64,000 nt of DNA from JAJZVS01 sp963708095 (GCA_963708095.1 OY970182.1:124001-188000), one strand, 5' to 3'; shown: positions 41,005 through 50,376, counted from the first letter of the stretch. The notes: generated from the letters alone by a model not told the origin. Made by a program: numbers and translations.

Positions 41005-41397
41005 GACGTTCCGGCCTATCTGGTGGTTGACGTTAGCATCGTCTCCGGCGTTGGCGGAAGCGCACTTGACTCTATCTACTATACTCTACTCGGGATTCCC
41101 CAGATGAAGGGCTTCTTCGCCGGCCACGAGGGCAGCCTATGCCCCGATCCCTCCGTCCCGCAACAACCAGATCGCCCGTATCCGTCAGATTGCCGGAGTA
41201 ACAATTGATATCTGTAACGTAAAGTCAATCCTTCGGCATGACTCCCGATCGGAGATGATCACGCGTCCGCATCGCCGGGGTCGCCGCGCCTGTGTGTATC
41301 GTGCATCAATTGTTACTTCATTATCTTTTAGAAATCTGCCGTTCATCCGAGCTACCCGGGGATCCCAGGCTTTGATCCTTAACTTCAGGAGGCGCGG
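41005..41397. promoter_or_regulatory. Intergenic region with a 13-bp inverted repeat
   Basis: This region holds the divergent promoters of the island operon and the PEP-CTERM gene. AGTAACAATTGAT (41197-41209) is matched exactly by its reverse complement ATCAATTGTTACT at 41305-41317, leaving 95 bp between them. It could be two binding sites for one regulator or the ends of a small element. No target-site duplication is evident. No gene is supported. Confidence 0.55.
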
Positions 41398-42195
41398 ATG
41401 GGTTCGATCAGGAATGGACTGCTGGCAGGGGGGCTTGCTCGGATGAAGAAGAAGTTTCTGCTGCCGGTTGCGGCGGCATGTGCACTGGCGATGAGTGCCC
41501 ACGCCTATGCCGGCTCGGCGGTGTGGAACAATAACGGGGACGCGGGAAACAACAATCCGCCGCCCGCAGGCGCGATTCTCGACCTCAATGGTCAGACGAT
41601 CAACCACAACTCGGCGGCGCCGACGCTCTATACGGTGGATTTCACCGCTGCCATCACCAGCACCGCCATTACCTTCGCCTTTCGCGAGGATCCGGCCTTC
41701 ATCTTCTTCTCCGATCCTTCGGTGACGAACCTCACCACCTCGAGCGGGAACCTGCTGGCGAACTCGACCTTCACCGCCGGCACCTACACCAGCAACGGCA
41801 ACAGCGCCACGCCGATCGACTGGACCTACGCCAATCAATACGGAGCCACCTTCGGCGGCGTGCAGCAGCCCGGCTGCGGCGCGCTGGCCGGCAGTGGTTG
41901 CTGGGATGACGGCGCCGTGCAGGCGTATGACGCCATCAGTCAGACCATCGGCACCACGGTCGGTGACGTGTACCAGATTTCCTTCTACGCCTGGGACGAC
42001 AGTGGTCTGACCACGTACTCCGACCTCAGCACCAACGGCGACACGACCGACACCGGCGGCAACGGGGCCGATATCCTTGCCTACGCGCAGGCAGGGCTTC
42101 CGCCTCCCGGGAACGTGCCGGAACCGGGTGCCCTCACCTTGCTTGCAGTCGGCATCGCGGCACTCGGCATGATCCGGCGTCGCAGGACCACCTGA
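41398..42195 (+). CDS. PEP-CTERM sorting domain protein
   Basis: A 265-residue exported protein. The ATG at 41398 follows a strong AGGAGG at five bases; a second ATG at 41443 starts a cleaner signal peptide (MKKKFLLPVAAACALAMSAHAYA) but lacks a Shine-Dalgarno. The mature part is Asn/Thr/Ser/Gly-rich, probably beta-sandwich (SNGNSATPIDWTYANQYG, GDVYQISFYAWDDSG). The C-terminus VPEPGALTLLAVGIAALGMI + RRRRTT is a full PEP-CTERM exosortase signal. It is not a close relative of the PEP-CTERM protein at 14501. Confidence 0.9.
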   Translation: MGSIRNGLLAGGLARMKKKFLLPVAAACALAMSAHAYAGSAVWNNNGDAGNNNPPPAGAILDLNGQTINHNSAAPTLYTVDFTAAITSTAITFAFREDPAFIFFSDPSVTNLTTSSGNLLANSTFTAGTYTSNGNSATPIDWTYANQYGATFGGVQQPGCGALAGSGCWDDGAVQAYDAISQTIGTTVGDVYQISFYAWDDSGLTTYSDLSTNGDTTDTGGNGADILAYAQAGLPPPGNVPEPGALTLLAVGIAALGMIRRRRTT

Positions 42196-42268
42196 CCCAC
42201 GACGACGGACGGCACGGCAGCGGCGCCCTCCGTGGCGCCGCTTTCGTGCGTACGGCCGGCACGCGGCG

Positions 42269-42402
42269 GCTCATACCAGCGGCCCCGGCCGATTTACTCG
42301 TCCGGCGTCCACCTGGCCGCTGGTATGTCCATTATTTTGCGCATGGCCGCCCCGCCAACCCCATGCGCGATACCGGCCGGCCGAAGAGGCCGCCGGTATC
42401 AG
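42269..42402. repeat. Triple-hairpin dispersed repeat, copy 2 (134 bp)
   Basis: Nearly identical to 19346-19478. The differences are confined to the loop of the first hairpin (GATGACTCG against GATTTACTCG) and the spacer (CCTTGATTTT against CCATTATTTT). All three stems are unchanged. The TGA of the nicotinate phosphoribosyltransferase gene (42399-42401, minus strand) is the first codon of the element, as at copy 1. Confidence 0.92.
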
Positions 42403-43535
42403 GGCTGGCGGCGCAGCAGGAACTCCCGCCCCAGCTTCACCATCGGCACCCCGTCGTACTCGACGATATCCGCCGTCGCATACGTCTCGTGCCACTGCTC
42501 GGGAATGAAACTCCCGGTTCCCACCACGTCGATCGGCGCGTTCGCATCCGCCATCACCCGGCACTTGTCCACCCCGAAGCCCGAAGATGCGACGATCCGC
42601 ACGGCCCGGTGCCCCGCCGCATCCAGCGCCTCCCGCAGCCGCCAGATCGCCGCGGCGGACACGCCGGTGCCGACCAGGTAGCGCAGCTCCGTTTCGCTGC
42701 GGTAGCGGCGGATCGCCCCGGGCACGTGGCGTTCCAGCACGGCGTAGCTGCCCGCCGGGTCGAGCCCTTCGACGAACCGGCCGCCGTGCGTGTCGAGCCG
42801 GAATGACAACTGCCCGGCGGCGGCAAGGGCGGGGAAGCGGGCGCAGACCGCGAGCGAATCGCTGATTTCCCGACCGAAGTAATCCACCAGCACGGTCATC
42901 GGCTCGTCGGGAAACGTCTCGTGGTACATCTCGGCCGCGCGCAGGGTGGACCCCGCGTAGCCGATCAGCGAATGCGGCATCGTCCCCAGGCCGCGGGCGT
43001 TGCCGAACCAGTGCGCGGTGCCGTCGTTGGCGTTGCCGATGAAGCCCCGCGCGCCTTCCCGCCGGGCGGCGGCGGAGCCGGTGGCGGCGGCATAGGCCAT
43101 CATCTCCTGCATCTCGGCCCCTGCGCAGTGGCGCGCCTCCATCGCCAGGAACGCGACCGCGGGGAGCGCCAGGCACATCTGGTAGGCGTGATGCGCGGCG
43201 ACGCAGGCCGGCCCCAGCTTCTGCAGCAGGATCGTTTCCAGATCCGACAGCGCGAACAGGCTGCCGGTCAGGTAGGCGATCGGCTCGCCGGCGCCGACCC
43301 AGGCCCCTTCGGGATGCAGCAGCTCGACCGCGATCGGGCTGGCGCGCGCCGCCGCCACCGCCCCCAGCCAGTCGGTCATCAGCCGCGGCGCGCAGATGAC
43401 GGGGCGGCGGAGGAACACCGCGTAGGTCACGCGCTTGTCGCCGAAGCGCGCGACCACCGCGCGGGTGCGGGCGAAATAGGCGTCCGTGCGCGCGGCGATG
43501 TCCGGGCCGAACGTGTCGCCGGCAGGCTCCGCCAT
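42399..43535 (-). CDS. Nicotinate phosphoribosyltransferase family protein
   Basis: A 378-residue member of the NAPRTase/NadC-like fold. It carries the N-terminal TDAYFARTRAVV, the barrel motif GFIGNANDGTAHWFGNARGLGTMPHSLIG, VLVDYFGREISDSLAVC and the phosphate-binding end RIVASSGFGVDKCRVMADANAPIDVVGTGSFIP. NAPRTases make nicotinate mononucleotide from nicotinate and PRPP in NAD salvage. The length is shorter than enterobacterial PncB, as in the TIGR01513-like group. It begins four bases after the DAHP synthase stop, so the two are co-transcribed. Confidence 0.88.
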   Translation of the reverse strand: MAEPAGDTFGPDIAARTDAYFARTRAVVARFGDKRVTYAVFLRRPVICAPRLMTDWLGAVAAARASPIAVELLHPEGAWVGAGEPIAYLTGSLFALSDLETILLQKLGPACVAAHHAYQMCLALPAVAFLAMEARHCAGAEMQEMMAYAAATGSAAARREGARGFIGNANDGTAHWFGNARGLGTMPHSLIGYAGSTLRAAEMYHETFPDEPMTVLVDYFGREISDSLAVCARFPALAAAGQLSFRLDTHGGRFVEGLDPAGSYAVLERHVPGAIRRYRSETELRYLVGTGVSAAAIWRLREALDAAGHRAVRIVASSGFGVDKCRVMADANAPIDVVGTGSFIPEQWHETYATADIVEYDGVPMVKLGREFLLRRQP

Positions 43536-43539
43536 CGGG

Positions 43540-44931
43540 CTATTGCGCGGCGCGCGCGGCGGCCTCGCGGCCGCCCTCGCGCCGGCGCTTCAGCTCGGCG
43601 GCGACCAGGAACGCGAGCTCCAGCGATTGTTCCGCGTTCAGCCGCGGGTCGCAGAAGGTTTCATAGCGGGTGCCGAGGTCGGCCTCGGTCAGCCGGTGCG
43701 CGCCGCCCACGCATTCGGTCACGTCCTGGCCGGTCATTTCCACATGCACCCCGCCGGCCCAGGAGCCTTCGGCGGCGTGGATGTCGAAGAAGCTGCGCAC
43801 TTCGGACAGGATGGCGTCGAAGCTGCGGGTCTTAAAATTGTTGGCGGTCGAGATCGTGTTGCCGTGCATCGGATCGGTGATCCAGACCACCTTGCGGCCC
43901 TCGCGTTCCACCGCGCGCAGCAGCGGCGGCAGCCGGGCGGCGATCTTTTCCGCACCCATGCGGGCGATCAACGTCAGGCGGCCCGGCTCGTTGGCGGGAT
44001 TGAGCCGGTCGATCAGGCGCAGCAGGTCGTCGGCCTCCTGGCTCGGGCCGACCTTCATGCCGATCGGGTTGTTGACGCCGCGCAGGAATTCCACATGCGC
44101 GCCGTCCAGTTGGCGGGTGCGGTCGCCGATCCACAGGAAATGCGCCGAGCAGCCGTACCAATCGCCGGTGGTGGAATCGACGCGGGTCAGCGCTTCCTCG
44201 AACCCCAGCAGCAGGGCTTCGTGCGCGACGTAGAAATCGGTCTCCCGCAGGTCGCGCGTGGTGGCGCTGGTCATGCCGCAGGCGGCCATGAAGGACAGGG
44301 TCTCGTCGATGCGCGCCGACAGGTCGCGGTAGCGGTCGGCGAGCGGGGAGCGTTCGACGAAGCCGAGGTTCCAGCGGTGCACCTCGTGCAGATCGGCGTA
44401 GCCGCCGGAAGCGAAGGCGCGCAGCAGGTTGAGCTTGGCGGCGGCCTGGAAATAGCCGAGCTCCATCCGCGCCGGGTCCGGCGTGCGCGCGGCGGTCGTG
44501 AAATCCGGGCCGTTGATGATGTCGCCGCGGTAGCTGGGCAGGGTGATCCCGCCCTGGGTTTCGGTGTCCGAGGAGCGCGGCTTGGCGTACTGGCCCGCCA
44601 TGCGCCCCATCTTCACCACCGGCAGGCTGGCGCCGAAGGTCAGCACCACCGACATCTGCAGCAGCACGCGGAACGTGTCGCGCAGGATGTTGGCGGTGAA
44701 CTCGCCGTAGCTCTCGGCGCAATCCCCGCCCAGCAGGACGAAGGCGCGGCCCTCGGCGGCGAGGCCGAGATTGGCGCGCAGCCGGCGCGCCTCGCCGGCG
44801 AACACGAGCGGGGGATAGGCGCGCAGGCGGGATTCCACGGCCTCGAGCGCGGCCTGGTCAGGGTAGGTGGGCGCCTGGCGGATGGGGCGCAGGCGCCAGG
44901 TGGCGGGGGACCAGGCGGTGTCGGTCGTCAT
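43540..44931 (-). CDS. Class II 3-deoxy-7-phosphoheptulonate synthase
   Basis: A 463-residue class II (plant-like) DAHP synthase, the first enzyme of the shikimate pathway (PEP + erythrose 4-phosphate). It has WSPATWRLRPIRQAPTYPD, FVLLGGDCAESY (metal Cys), VVKMGRMAGQYAKPRSS, LPSYRGDIINGP, PIGMKVGPSQEADDLLRLI, ITDPMHGNT (metal His) and GGVHVEMTGQDVTECVGG. The C-terminal tail is a basic Ala/Arg helix. It is the upstream gene of an operon with the nicotinate phosphoribosyltransferase. Confidence 0.97.
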   Translation of the reverse strand: MTTDTAWSPATWRLRPIRQAPTYPDQAALEAVESRLRAYPPLVFAGEARRLRANLGLAAEGRAFVLLGGDCAESYGEFTANILRDTFRVLLQMSVVLTFGASLPVVKMGRMAGQYAKPRSSDTETQGGITLPSYRGDIINGPDFTTAARTPDPARMELGYFQAAAKLNLLRAFASGGYADLHEVHRWNLGFVERSPLADRYRDLSARIDETLSFMAACGMTSATTRDLRETDFYVAHEALLLGFEEALTRVDSTTGDWYGCSAHFLWIGDRTRQLDGAHVEFLRGVNNPIGMKVGPSQEADDLLRLIDRLNPANEPGRLTLIARMGAEKIAARLPPLLRAVEREGRKVVWITDPMHGNTISTANNFKTRSFDAILSEVRSFFDIHAAEGSWAGGVHVEMTGQDVTECVGGAHRLTEADLGTRYETFCDPRLNAEQSLELAFLVAAELKRRREGGREAAARAAQ

Positions 44932-45136
44932 CGGGGTTCGTGCTCCTGCGTTCCCGGACAGCTCCGCGCGCGGGGCGGACGGCGCGCGGGCCCGGGGACG
45001 ATGCTTCGCGGCGGTTATGCCGGGATTTGGGGCGATTGGCTACACGCGCCACCACGTCGGGCGCGGGGACTGGGTTGTGCGCCCCGGGGGAAGGCGCCGC
45101 GGCCGCTAAGGGAGGGGGGGACGATCGGCGGGATCG

Positions 45137-45601
45137 TCACACCGCCAACGGCGGTCCCAGAAATTCCACGCCCCACGCCGCCCCGAACGCGTTCAGTCGC
45201 CCTTGGTCGGGCCGCCCGTCGCGCATCACGTCGCCCAGCCCGGAGAAAAATGCCACCGCATCCAGCCCCGGCACGATCAGGATGTACTGCCGCGCCGGCC
45301 GGTCGGTGACGTTGACGAACGTGTGCGCCGACCCGCCGGGCGCCGTCACCACCGCGCCCGTTGCGGCCTCGAACTGCATCCCATCGACCACGAAGCGATA
45401 GGTGCCTTCCAGCACGTAGAAAATCTCCGTCTCCCGATGCCGGTGCAGCGGCGGACCGAACCCAGGCCGGTTGGTCGTCTCGATCGCCGTCAGCACGCCC
45501 GCGGAGGACTCCGGCGGCACGCGCACCCGCAGGTCGAGCCCGATCGCGGGGATGGAGATCGGCGTCCCGGTCCGCTCGGAATGCAGGAAGCTGAAGCTCA
45601 T
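45137..45601 (-). CDS. Cupin domain protein
   Basis: A 154-residue single-domain cupin. Motif 1 is PPLHRHRETEIFYVLEGTYRFVVDG (His-x-His and Glu metal ligands); motif 2 is VTAPGGSAHTFVNVTDRPAR (His ligand). The C-terminal helix is short. Such proteins range from dioxygenases to isomerases and storage-like binders; the role here is unknown. The ATG at 45601 gives the compact family N-terminus. It is not clearly in an operon. Confidence 0.85.
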   Translation of the reverse strand: MSFSFLHSERTGTPISIPAIGLDLRVRVPPESSAGVLTAIETTNRPGFGPPLHRHRETEIFYVLEGTYRFVVDGMQFEAATGAVVTAPGGSAHTFVNVTDRPARQYILIVPGLDAVAFFSGLGDVMRDGRPDQGRLNAFGAAWGVEFLGPPLAV

Positions 45602-45882
45602 GGCACGAACCCTTGGTCCGAAGGGGGGCAGGGACGGCACAGGGCGGGGCCGGCGCGGCGCTTCTGCCGGCTACCGGCGCGCGGCAGCCATAGCAGGATC
45701 AGGCCCACCGCCGGAATGACGATGTCCATGGAGGCGCTTACGCCCGCAGTGCCGGCTCAGGCCGGCCCGATGCCGAAACCCCGGGGCGCAAAGCCCTGGG
45801 GCGCAAATGCCCTTGGTCACGAAGCCCGGACGTCACGGAGCATTGTGACACCGGTGCCCCCGTTGCGTGGTACGCGGATGGC

Positions 45883-48096
45883 ATGGTCACCAACCCGCCG
45901 CGCCGCCGGCGGTGGCTTCTGGGACTCGGGCTGCCGCTGCTGCTGATCGCCGTCATCCTCGGCGGCGGCTGGTACTGGATCACCTACCGGCTGGCGCCGG
46001 TGGTCGCCGCCCGCGCCTCGGCCGCGATCGGCCGGCCGGTCACCATCCGCCGGCTCCACGTCGGCCTCGGGCGCATCGCCACGGTGGTCGCCACCGACGT
46101 GGCGGTGGACAATCCGAAAGGCTGGCCGGCCGACAGCGCCAAGCTGGCGGTGGTGCCGCGGCTCGTCGTGCGCTTCGACCTCTGGCGCTATCTGTTCCAC
46201 CACCAGATCGTCGTGCCGAGCATCGACCTGCAGCAGCCGCGGCTCCTGATCGGCGAGCTGGCGAACCACGACGCCAATTACCGGCTGCACCTGGCCGGCG
46301 GCGGCGGATCGGGGACGAAGATCGGGGCGCTGCAAATCGCCGACGGCGCCATCCACGTCGTGCTCGACCCGTGGCACGCCAACGTCATGGTCGCAATCCG
46401 CACCGAGGGCGCGCCCAACGGTTCGATAGCCGGGAGCGCGACGCCAAATGGACCGACGCCAGCGGGGATGACGCCAGCAACTTCCCCTGGGACCTCCCCT
46501 GGGACTTCCCTTGGGACCTCCCCTGGAACCGGCCCCGGGAAAACGCTTGCATGGACACCCCCGAAGCCCCCACGGACGCTCACGGGAACGCCGGCAGGCC
46601 CTTCCGAAGGAGCGGCGACACCGCCTTCGGGGGGAGCATCGATCGGAACTGCGGCGGGACCGCCCGCCGAAACCGCAGCGGGCACGCCCGGCGCGACGCC
46701 GGCGCTGGTGGCCGACGCGCACGGCACTTATGCCGGCCAGCCGATCGAGGGCCACCTGATCGGCGGCGGCATCCTCGCCCTGCGCAGCAAGACGCAACCC
46801 TGGCCGATCGACCTGCGGGTCGCGAACGGCCGGACCGAGGTCCACCTGCACGGCACGGTCGCGGATCCGCTCGCGCTTGCCGGAGCGCGGCTGCGCCTCG
46901 CACTCGCCGGCGCCAACCTCGGCAGCCTGGGCAAGCTCACCGACCTGGCGTTGCCGGATACGCCGCCGTACAGCCTGGCCGGCGCGCTCGACTTCGCCAC
47001 CCACAAGATCCGGTTGAGCGACATCCAGGGTCGTATCGGATCGAGCGATCTGGAAGGCAGGCTCGTCGTCGCCCTGGGCGGCCCGCGTCCGGTGCTGGAC
47101 GCCAACATGCAGTCCCGCTCGGTCAACCTTGGCGACCTCGTCGGCTTTATTGGCGCCAAGCCCGGGCCGGCGGCGAAGGCGGGGCCGGGGCTGCTGCCGA
47201 ACACGCCGATCAACGTGCCGCGGTTCCGCAACGCCGACATGCACCTGCGCTATCGCGCCGGGCAGATCCAGGGGCGCAGCATGCCGCTCGACAACCTGGT
47301 CGCGGCGCTCGACATCGTCGACGGCAAGGTGACGGTGCATCCTGTCGCGTTCGGCGTGGGGTCGGGACGCATCGCCATCACGGCGAAGCTCGATCCGACG
47401 GGCCGGCTGCTCCACACCGACGCCGAGGTGGATTTCCGCAGCCTGGACGTGGCGCGCCTGATGCGGGCGACGCACAGCTTCACCGGCGCCGGGACGCTCA
47501 GCGGCAGCGCGCGTCTTGCCGGCACCGGGAATTCGCCGGCGGCGATCGCGGCCAACGGCAACGGGGCGCTGCTCGTGGGCATGGCGGGAGGCAATCTGAG
47601 CGCGGTGCTGGTCGATCTGTCGGGGCTCGAGTTCGGCAACGCAGTGCTCTCCGCACTGGGCGTGCCGAAGACCACCGAGGTCGAGTGCCTGGTCGGCAAT
47701 TTCGCGTTGCAGCGCGGGGTCCTGCGCACCCGGGCGCTCATCATCGACACCAAGAAGGCGATCGTGGGCGGGACCGGCAGCGTCGACATGCGCAACGATG
47801 CGCTCGATCTGACGTTGCGCACCGTGCCCAAGCATTTCAGTATCGGGTCGTTACCTGGACCGATCCATATCTCGGGCACCCTGACGTCGCCGCGGATCCT
47901 GCCCAGCGCGCAAACGGTCGCGCGGGCCGGAATCGCCGGCGCGCTGGCGGCGATCTTCCCGCCGCTTGCGGCGCTGCCGACCATCCAGTTCGGGACGACC
48001 GATCATCATCGCTGCGACGCGCTGCTGGAGCAGGCACGACACCAGGCGCCGGGAACACCCCCGCCGGCGCCGAAGCCCCCCGCGCCGCGCCGCTGA
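45883..48096 (+). CDS. AsmA family protein with low-complexity insert
   Basis: A 737-residue inner-membrane-anchored periplasmic protein. It has a basic N-terminus and one helix (LLGLGLPLLLIAVILGGGWYW), then the AsmA N-terminal domain (PVTIRRLHVGLGRIATVVA, VAVDNPKGW). The AsmA-like C-terminal repeats (FRSLDVARLMRA, GTLSGSARLAGTGNS, NGALLVGMAGGNLSAVLVDL, DLTLRTVPKHFSIGSLPGPI) look intact. AsmA-like proteins help phospholipid transport to the outer membrane. Residues about 185-280 are a Thr/Pro/Gly-rich insert, including five TSPG units from 12-bp repeats at 46479-46538. It is convergent with cysQ. Confidence 0.85.
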   Translation: MVTNPPRRRRWLLGLGLPLLLIAVILGGGWYWITYRLAPVVAARASAAIGRPVTIRRLHVGLGRIATVVATDVAVDNPKGWPADSAKLAVVPRLVVRFDLWRYLFHHQIVVPSIDLQQPRLLIGELANHDANYRLHLAGGGGSGTKIGALQIADGAIHVVLDPWHANVMVAIRTEGAPNGSIAGSATPNGPTPAGMTPATSPGTSPGTSLGTSPGTGPGKTLAWTPPKPPRTLTGTPAGPSEGAATPPSGGASIGTAAGPPAETAAGTPGATPALVADAHGTYAGQPIEGHLIGGGILALRSKTQPWPIDLRVANGRTEVHLHGTVADPLALAGARLRLALAGANLGSLGKLTDLALPDTPPYSLAGALDFATHKIRLSDIQGRIGSSDLEGRLVVALGGPRPVLDANMQSRSVNLGDLVGFIGAKPGPAAKAGPGLLPNTPINVPRFRNADMHLRYRAGQIQGRSMPLDNLVAALDIVDGKVTVHPVAFGVGSGRIAITAKLDPTGRLLHTDAEVDFRSLDVARLMRATHSFTGAGTLSGSARLAGTGNSPAAIAANGNGALLVGMAGGNLSAVLVDLSGLEFGNAVLSALGVPKTTEVECLVGNFALQRGVLRTRALIIDTKKAIVGGTGSVDMRNDALDLTLRTVPKHFSIGSLPGPIHISGTLTSPRILPSAQTVARAGIAGALAAIFPPLAALPTIQFGTTDHHRCDALLEQARHQAPGTPPPAPKPPAPRR
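46479..46538. repeat. In-frame 12-bp minisatellite in the AsmA-like gene
   Basis: Five units of GACCTCCCCTGG (variants AACTTCCCCTGG, GACTTCCCTTGG, AACCGGCCCCGG), encoding TSPG-TSPG-TSLG-TSPG-TGPG. Confidence 0.9.
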
Positions 48097-48155
48097 GGCG
48101 GCCGGCAGATCGGATTCCGGTCCGGTCCCTGTGCGGCAGACGGCGCGCGTCGTTG

Positions 48156-48920
48156 CTATTTTTCGCGGCCCACGCAGACGAAATCCGGATTTTCCCAGCC
48201 GGGCTTGCCGTAGCCCAGGCGCCGCTCGTCCACCGTCCGTACCGATCCGCCGGCCGCTTCCAGGATCGCCTGCGGGGCGCAGGTGTCCCACTCCATCGTG
48301 CGGCCGAAGCGCGGATAGAGATCGGCCGCGCCCTCCGCCAGGCGGCAGACCTTCAGCGCCGAGCCGTATTTCTCCACCCGCGCCACCGTCCGCCCGGCCA
48401 GGAAGGCCTCCAGCCGCGGCACGTCGCCGTGCGAGCGGCTGGCGAGCACCACGAGCCCGTCCGCCGGCGGTACCCGCGCCGCGATCGCCCGCTGGCCCGC
48501 CGCATCGCGCTTCCATGCGCCCTGGCCGGCAATGGCGCCGAACAATTCGCCCGACACCGGCACCGCCACCACGCCGAGATGCGCCTGGCCGTCGCGCACG
48601 AGACCGATGTTCACCACGAACTCGTCGCGCCCGGCGGCGAACTCGCGGGTGCCGTCGAGGGGATCGACCAGCCAGTACTGGGCGGAGGGGGCGGTGATGC
48701 GCCCGCCGGCCATTTCTTCTTCGGCGATCACCGGGATTTCCGGGGCGGCGGCACGCAGGCCGGCGACGATCAGCGTCTCCGCCGCCCGATCCGCCTCGGT
48801 GACGGGGGAGCGGTCGTCCTTGCGTTCGACCGCGAAGCCGCGGGCGCGCACGGCAAGGATGGCGGCGCCGGCTTGCAGGGCGAGGTCGGCAGCCAGTGCC
48901 AGCAGGGCGGAATCGTTCAT
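48156..48920 (-). CDS. cysQ: 3'(2'),5'-bisphosphate nucleotidase
   Basis: A 254-residue inositol-monophosphatase-fold enzyme that removes 3'-phosphate from PAP in sulfate assimilation. It has DRSPVTEADRAAE, PVIAEEEM (metal Glu), the core WLVDPLDGTREF and the C-terminal MEWDTCAPQAILEAAGG (metal Asp). The variable RFVAGRDEF-like region reads EFAAGRDEFVVNIGLV, typical of CysQ. The ATG at 48920 gives the usual start. A longer open frame upstream is not coding. Confidence 0.93.
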   Translation of the reverse strand: MNDSALLALAADLALQAGAAILAVRARGFAVERKDDRSPVTEADRAAETLIVAGLRAAAPEIPVIAEEEMAGGRITAPSAQYWLVDPLDGTREFAAGRDEFVVNIGLVRDGQAHLGVVAVPVSGELFGAIAGQGAWKRDAAGQRAIAARVPPADGLVVLASRSHGDVPRLEAFLAGRTVARVEKYGSALKVCRLAEGAADLYPRFGRTMEWDTCAPQAILEAAGGSVRTVDERRLGYGKPGWENPDFVCVGREK

Positions 48921-49068
48921 CCGCGGGGTGTAGCGGCGGCCTCCGGCGGCGGCAACTCGGGGCCGGCGGGGGGCAGGGCGATCGCACAAACGGGGCATGC
49001 GCATGATTGCTTCGGGGCGGGCATCCTGCACACGCACGGCCGAATCCGGCACGCACCTGGAGAGCCCG

Positions 49069-50376
49069 TCAGCCGGCCCCCCCCGCGGGAGGGAGGGGAG
49101 GGCGCTCGGTCGTTCGTGCGTCCGTTCCAGTAGAGCTGCCCGCACCGAGCGCCGCCAGCCGCTCCAGGCACGCCGCCCGATCCGCCGTGCAGCCGCCGGC
49201 CAGCCACCAGTCCCGCACTGCCCCGAGCAATGCCCCGACAGCCGGCCCCGGCGGCACGCCGAGCCGCAGCGCGTCCCTCCCGGCGAGCGGAAACACCGGC
49301 CGCGGCAGCGCTTCGAGGCGGGCGCGCAGGTCCGCCCAGCGCGGCTTCCCTCGATACGGATCACCCTGTCGCGCGTCGCCGGCCTCGGCAAGCCAAATCC
49401 GCCCGAGCAGCACCGCGGCGTCCAGCCGCGGATCAAGCCCGGCCAGCATCCGCCGCAGCGCGTCATCATCTGCCCCCGGCGCCGGCGCCGGCACCGGCCC
49501 GGAGCGCAGCGCCAGCAGCCTGGTCCGCTCGGCCGTAGACAGCCGCAGCCGCGCGGCCAGCACCTCCGGGTCGCCCTCGGCCAGCGCGGCAAGCCGCAGC
49601 AGCGGATCGGCCGGCGCCCCCGCTGCCACCAGCCGTGCCAGCCGCGCCGGCGCCGCCCCCTCCGGCAGCACCGCGCCCAGCACGTCAAGCTCCGCCATCA
49701 ATGCCACCGCCACGCGCGGGTCCGGCGTGCCCAGCAGACCCGCCAGTTCCTTCCACACCCGCTCCGGCGCCAACTGCGCAAGCCCCGGCACGCCGGCGCG
49801 CAGCGCCGCCAGGGTGGCGGCATCCGGCGGCACACGGCCGAAGCGGGCGAAAAAACGGAAGAAGCGCAGGATGCGGAGATAGTCTTCGACAATGCGCGCC
49901 GCCGGATCGCCGACGAAGCGCACCATCCCGGCGTGCAGATCGGCCAGCCCGCCCCAGTAGTCGAACACCGCCCCGTCGCGCGTCATCGACAGTGCGTTCA
50001 AGGTGAAATCCCGCCGCGCCGCGTCCGCCCGCCAGTCCGACGTGAACGCCACCACGGCATGGCGCCCGTCGGTCTCCACGTCGCGGCGCAACGTCGTGAC
50101 CTCGAACCCGCGGCCGCCCGAAACCGCGGTGACGGTGCCATGCGCAAGTCCGGTCGGCACCGCTTGCAACCCCGCGCGACGCAGCGACGCCACCACCTCC
50201 TCCGGCCGCCGCGGCGTGGCAAGATCGACGTCCGCCACCGCAAGCCCGAGCAGCGCATCGCGCACCGCCCCCCCCACCACCCGCGCCTCCGGCAGCGCAT
50301 CGAGCACCGCACACAACGCCGGATCGGCCAGAAAACCAAGCGGCGGCAGCCGCAGCACAGGCGCCTCGCCGCTCAC
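49069..50376 (-). CDS. cca: CCA tRNA nucleotidyltransferase / poly(A) polymerase family
   Basis: A 435-residue class II nucleotidyltransferase. The head motif is VVGGAVRDALLG, with the catalytic acids in VADVDLATPR; the neck is ARRDFTLNALSM and YLRILRFFRFFARFGR, followed by a helical tail. It adds or repairs the 3'-CCA of tRNAs. The GTG at 50376 overlaps the DUF6111 stop (GTGA). The gene order NUDIX, DUF6111, cca on one strand is familiar from alphaproteobacteria. The 608-residue open frame extending upstream crosses a palindromic repeat and is not coding. Confidence 0.93.
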   Translation of the reverse strand: MSGEAPVLRLPPLGFLADPALCAVLDALPEARVVGGAVRDALLGLAVADVDLATPRRPEEVVASLRRAGLQAVPTGLAHGTVTAVSGGRGFEVTTLRRDVETDGRHAVVAFTSDWRADAARRDFTLNALSMTRDGAVFDYWGGLADLHAGMVRFVGDPAARIVEDYLRILRFFRFFARFGRVPPDAATLAALRAGVPGLAQLAPERVWKELAGLLGTPDPRVAVALMAELDVLGAVLPEGAAPARLARLVAAGAPADPLLRLAALAEGDPEVLAARLRLSTAERTRLLALRSGPVPAPAPGADDDALRRMLAGLDPRLDAAVLLGRIWLAEAGDARQGDPYRGKPRWADLRARLEALPRPVFPLAGRDALRLGVPPGPAVGALLGAVRDWWLAGGCTADRAACLERLAALGAGSSTGTDARTTERPPLPPAGGAG

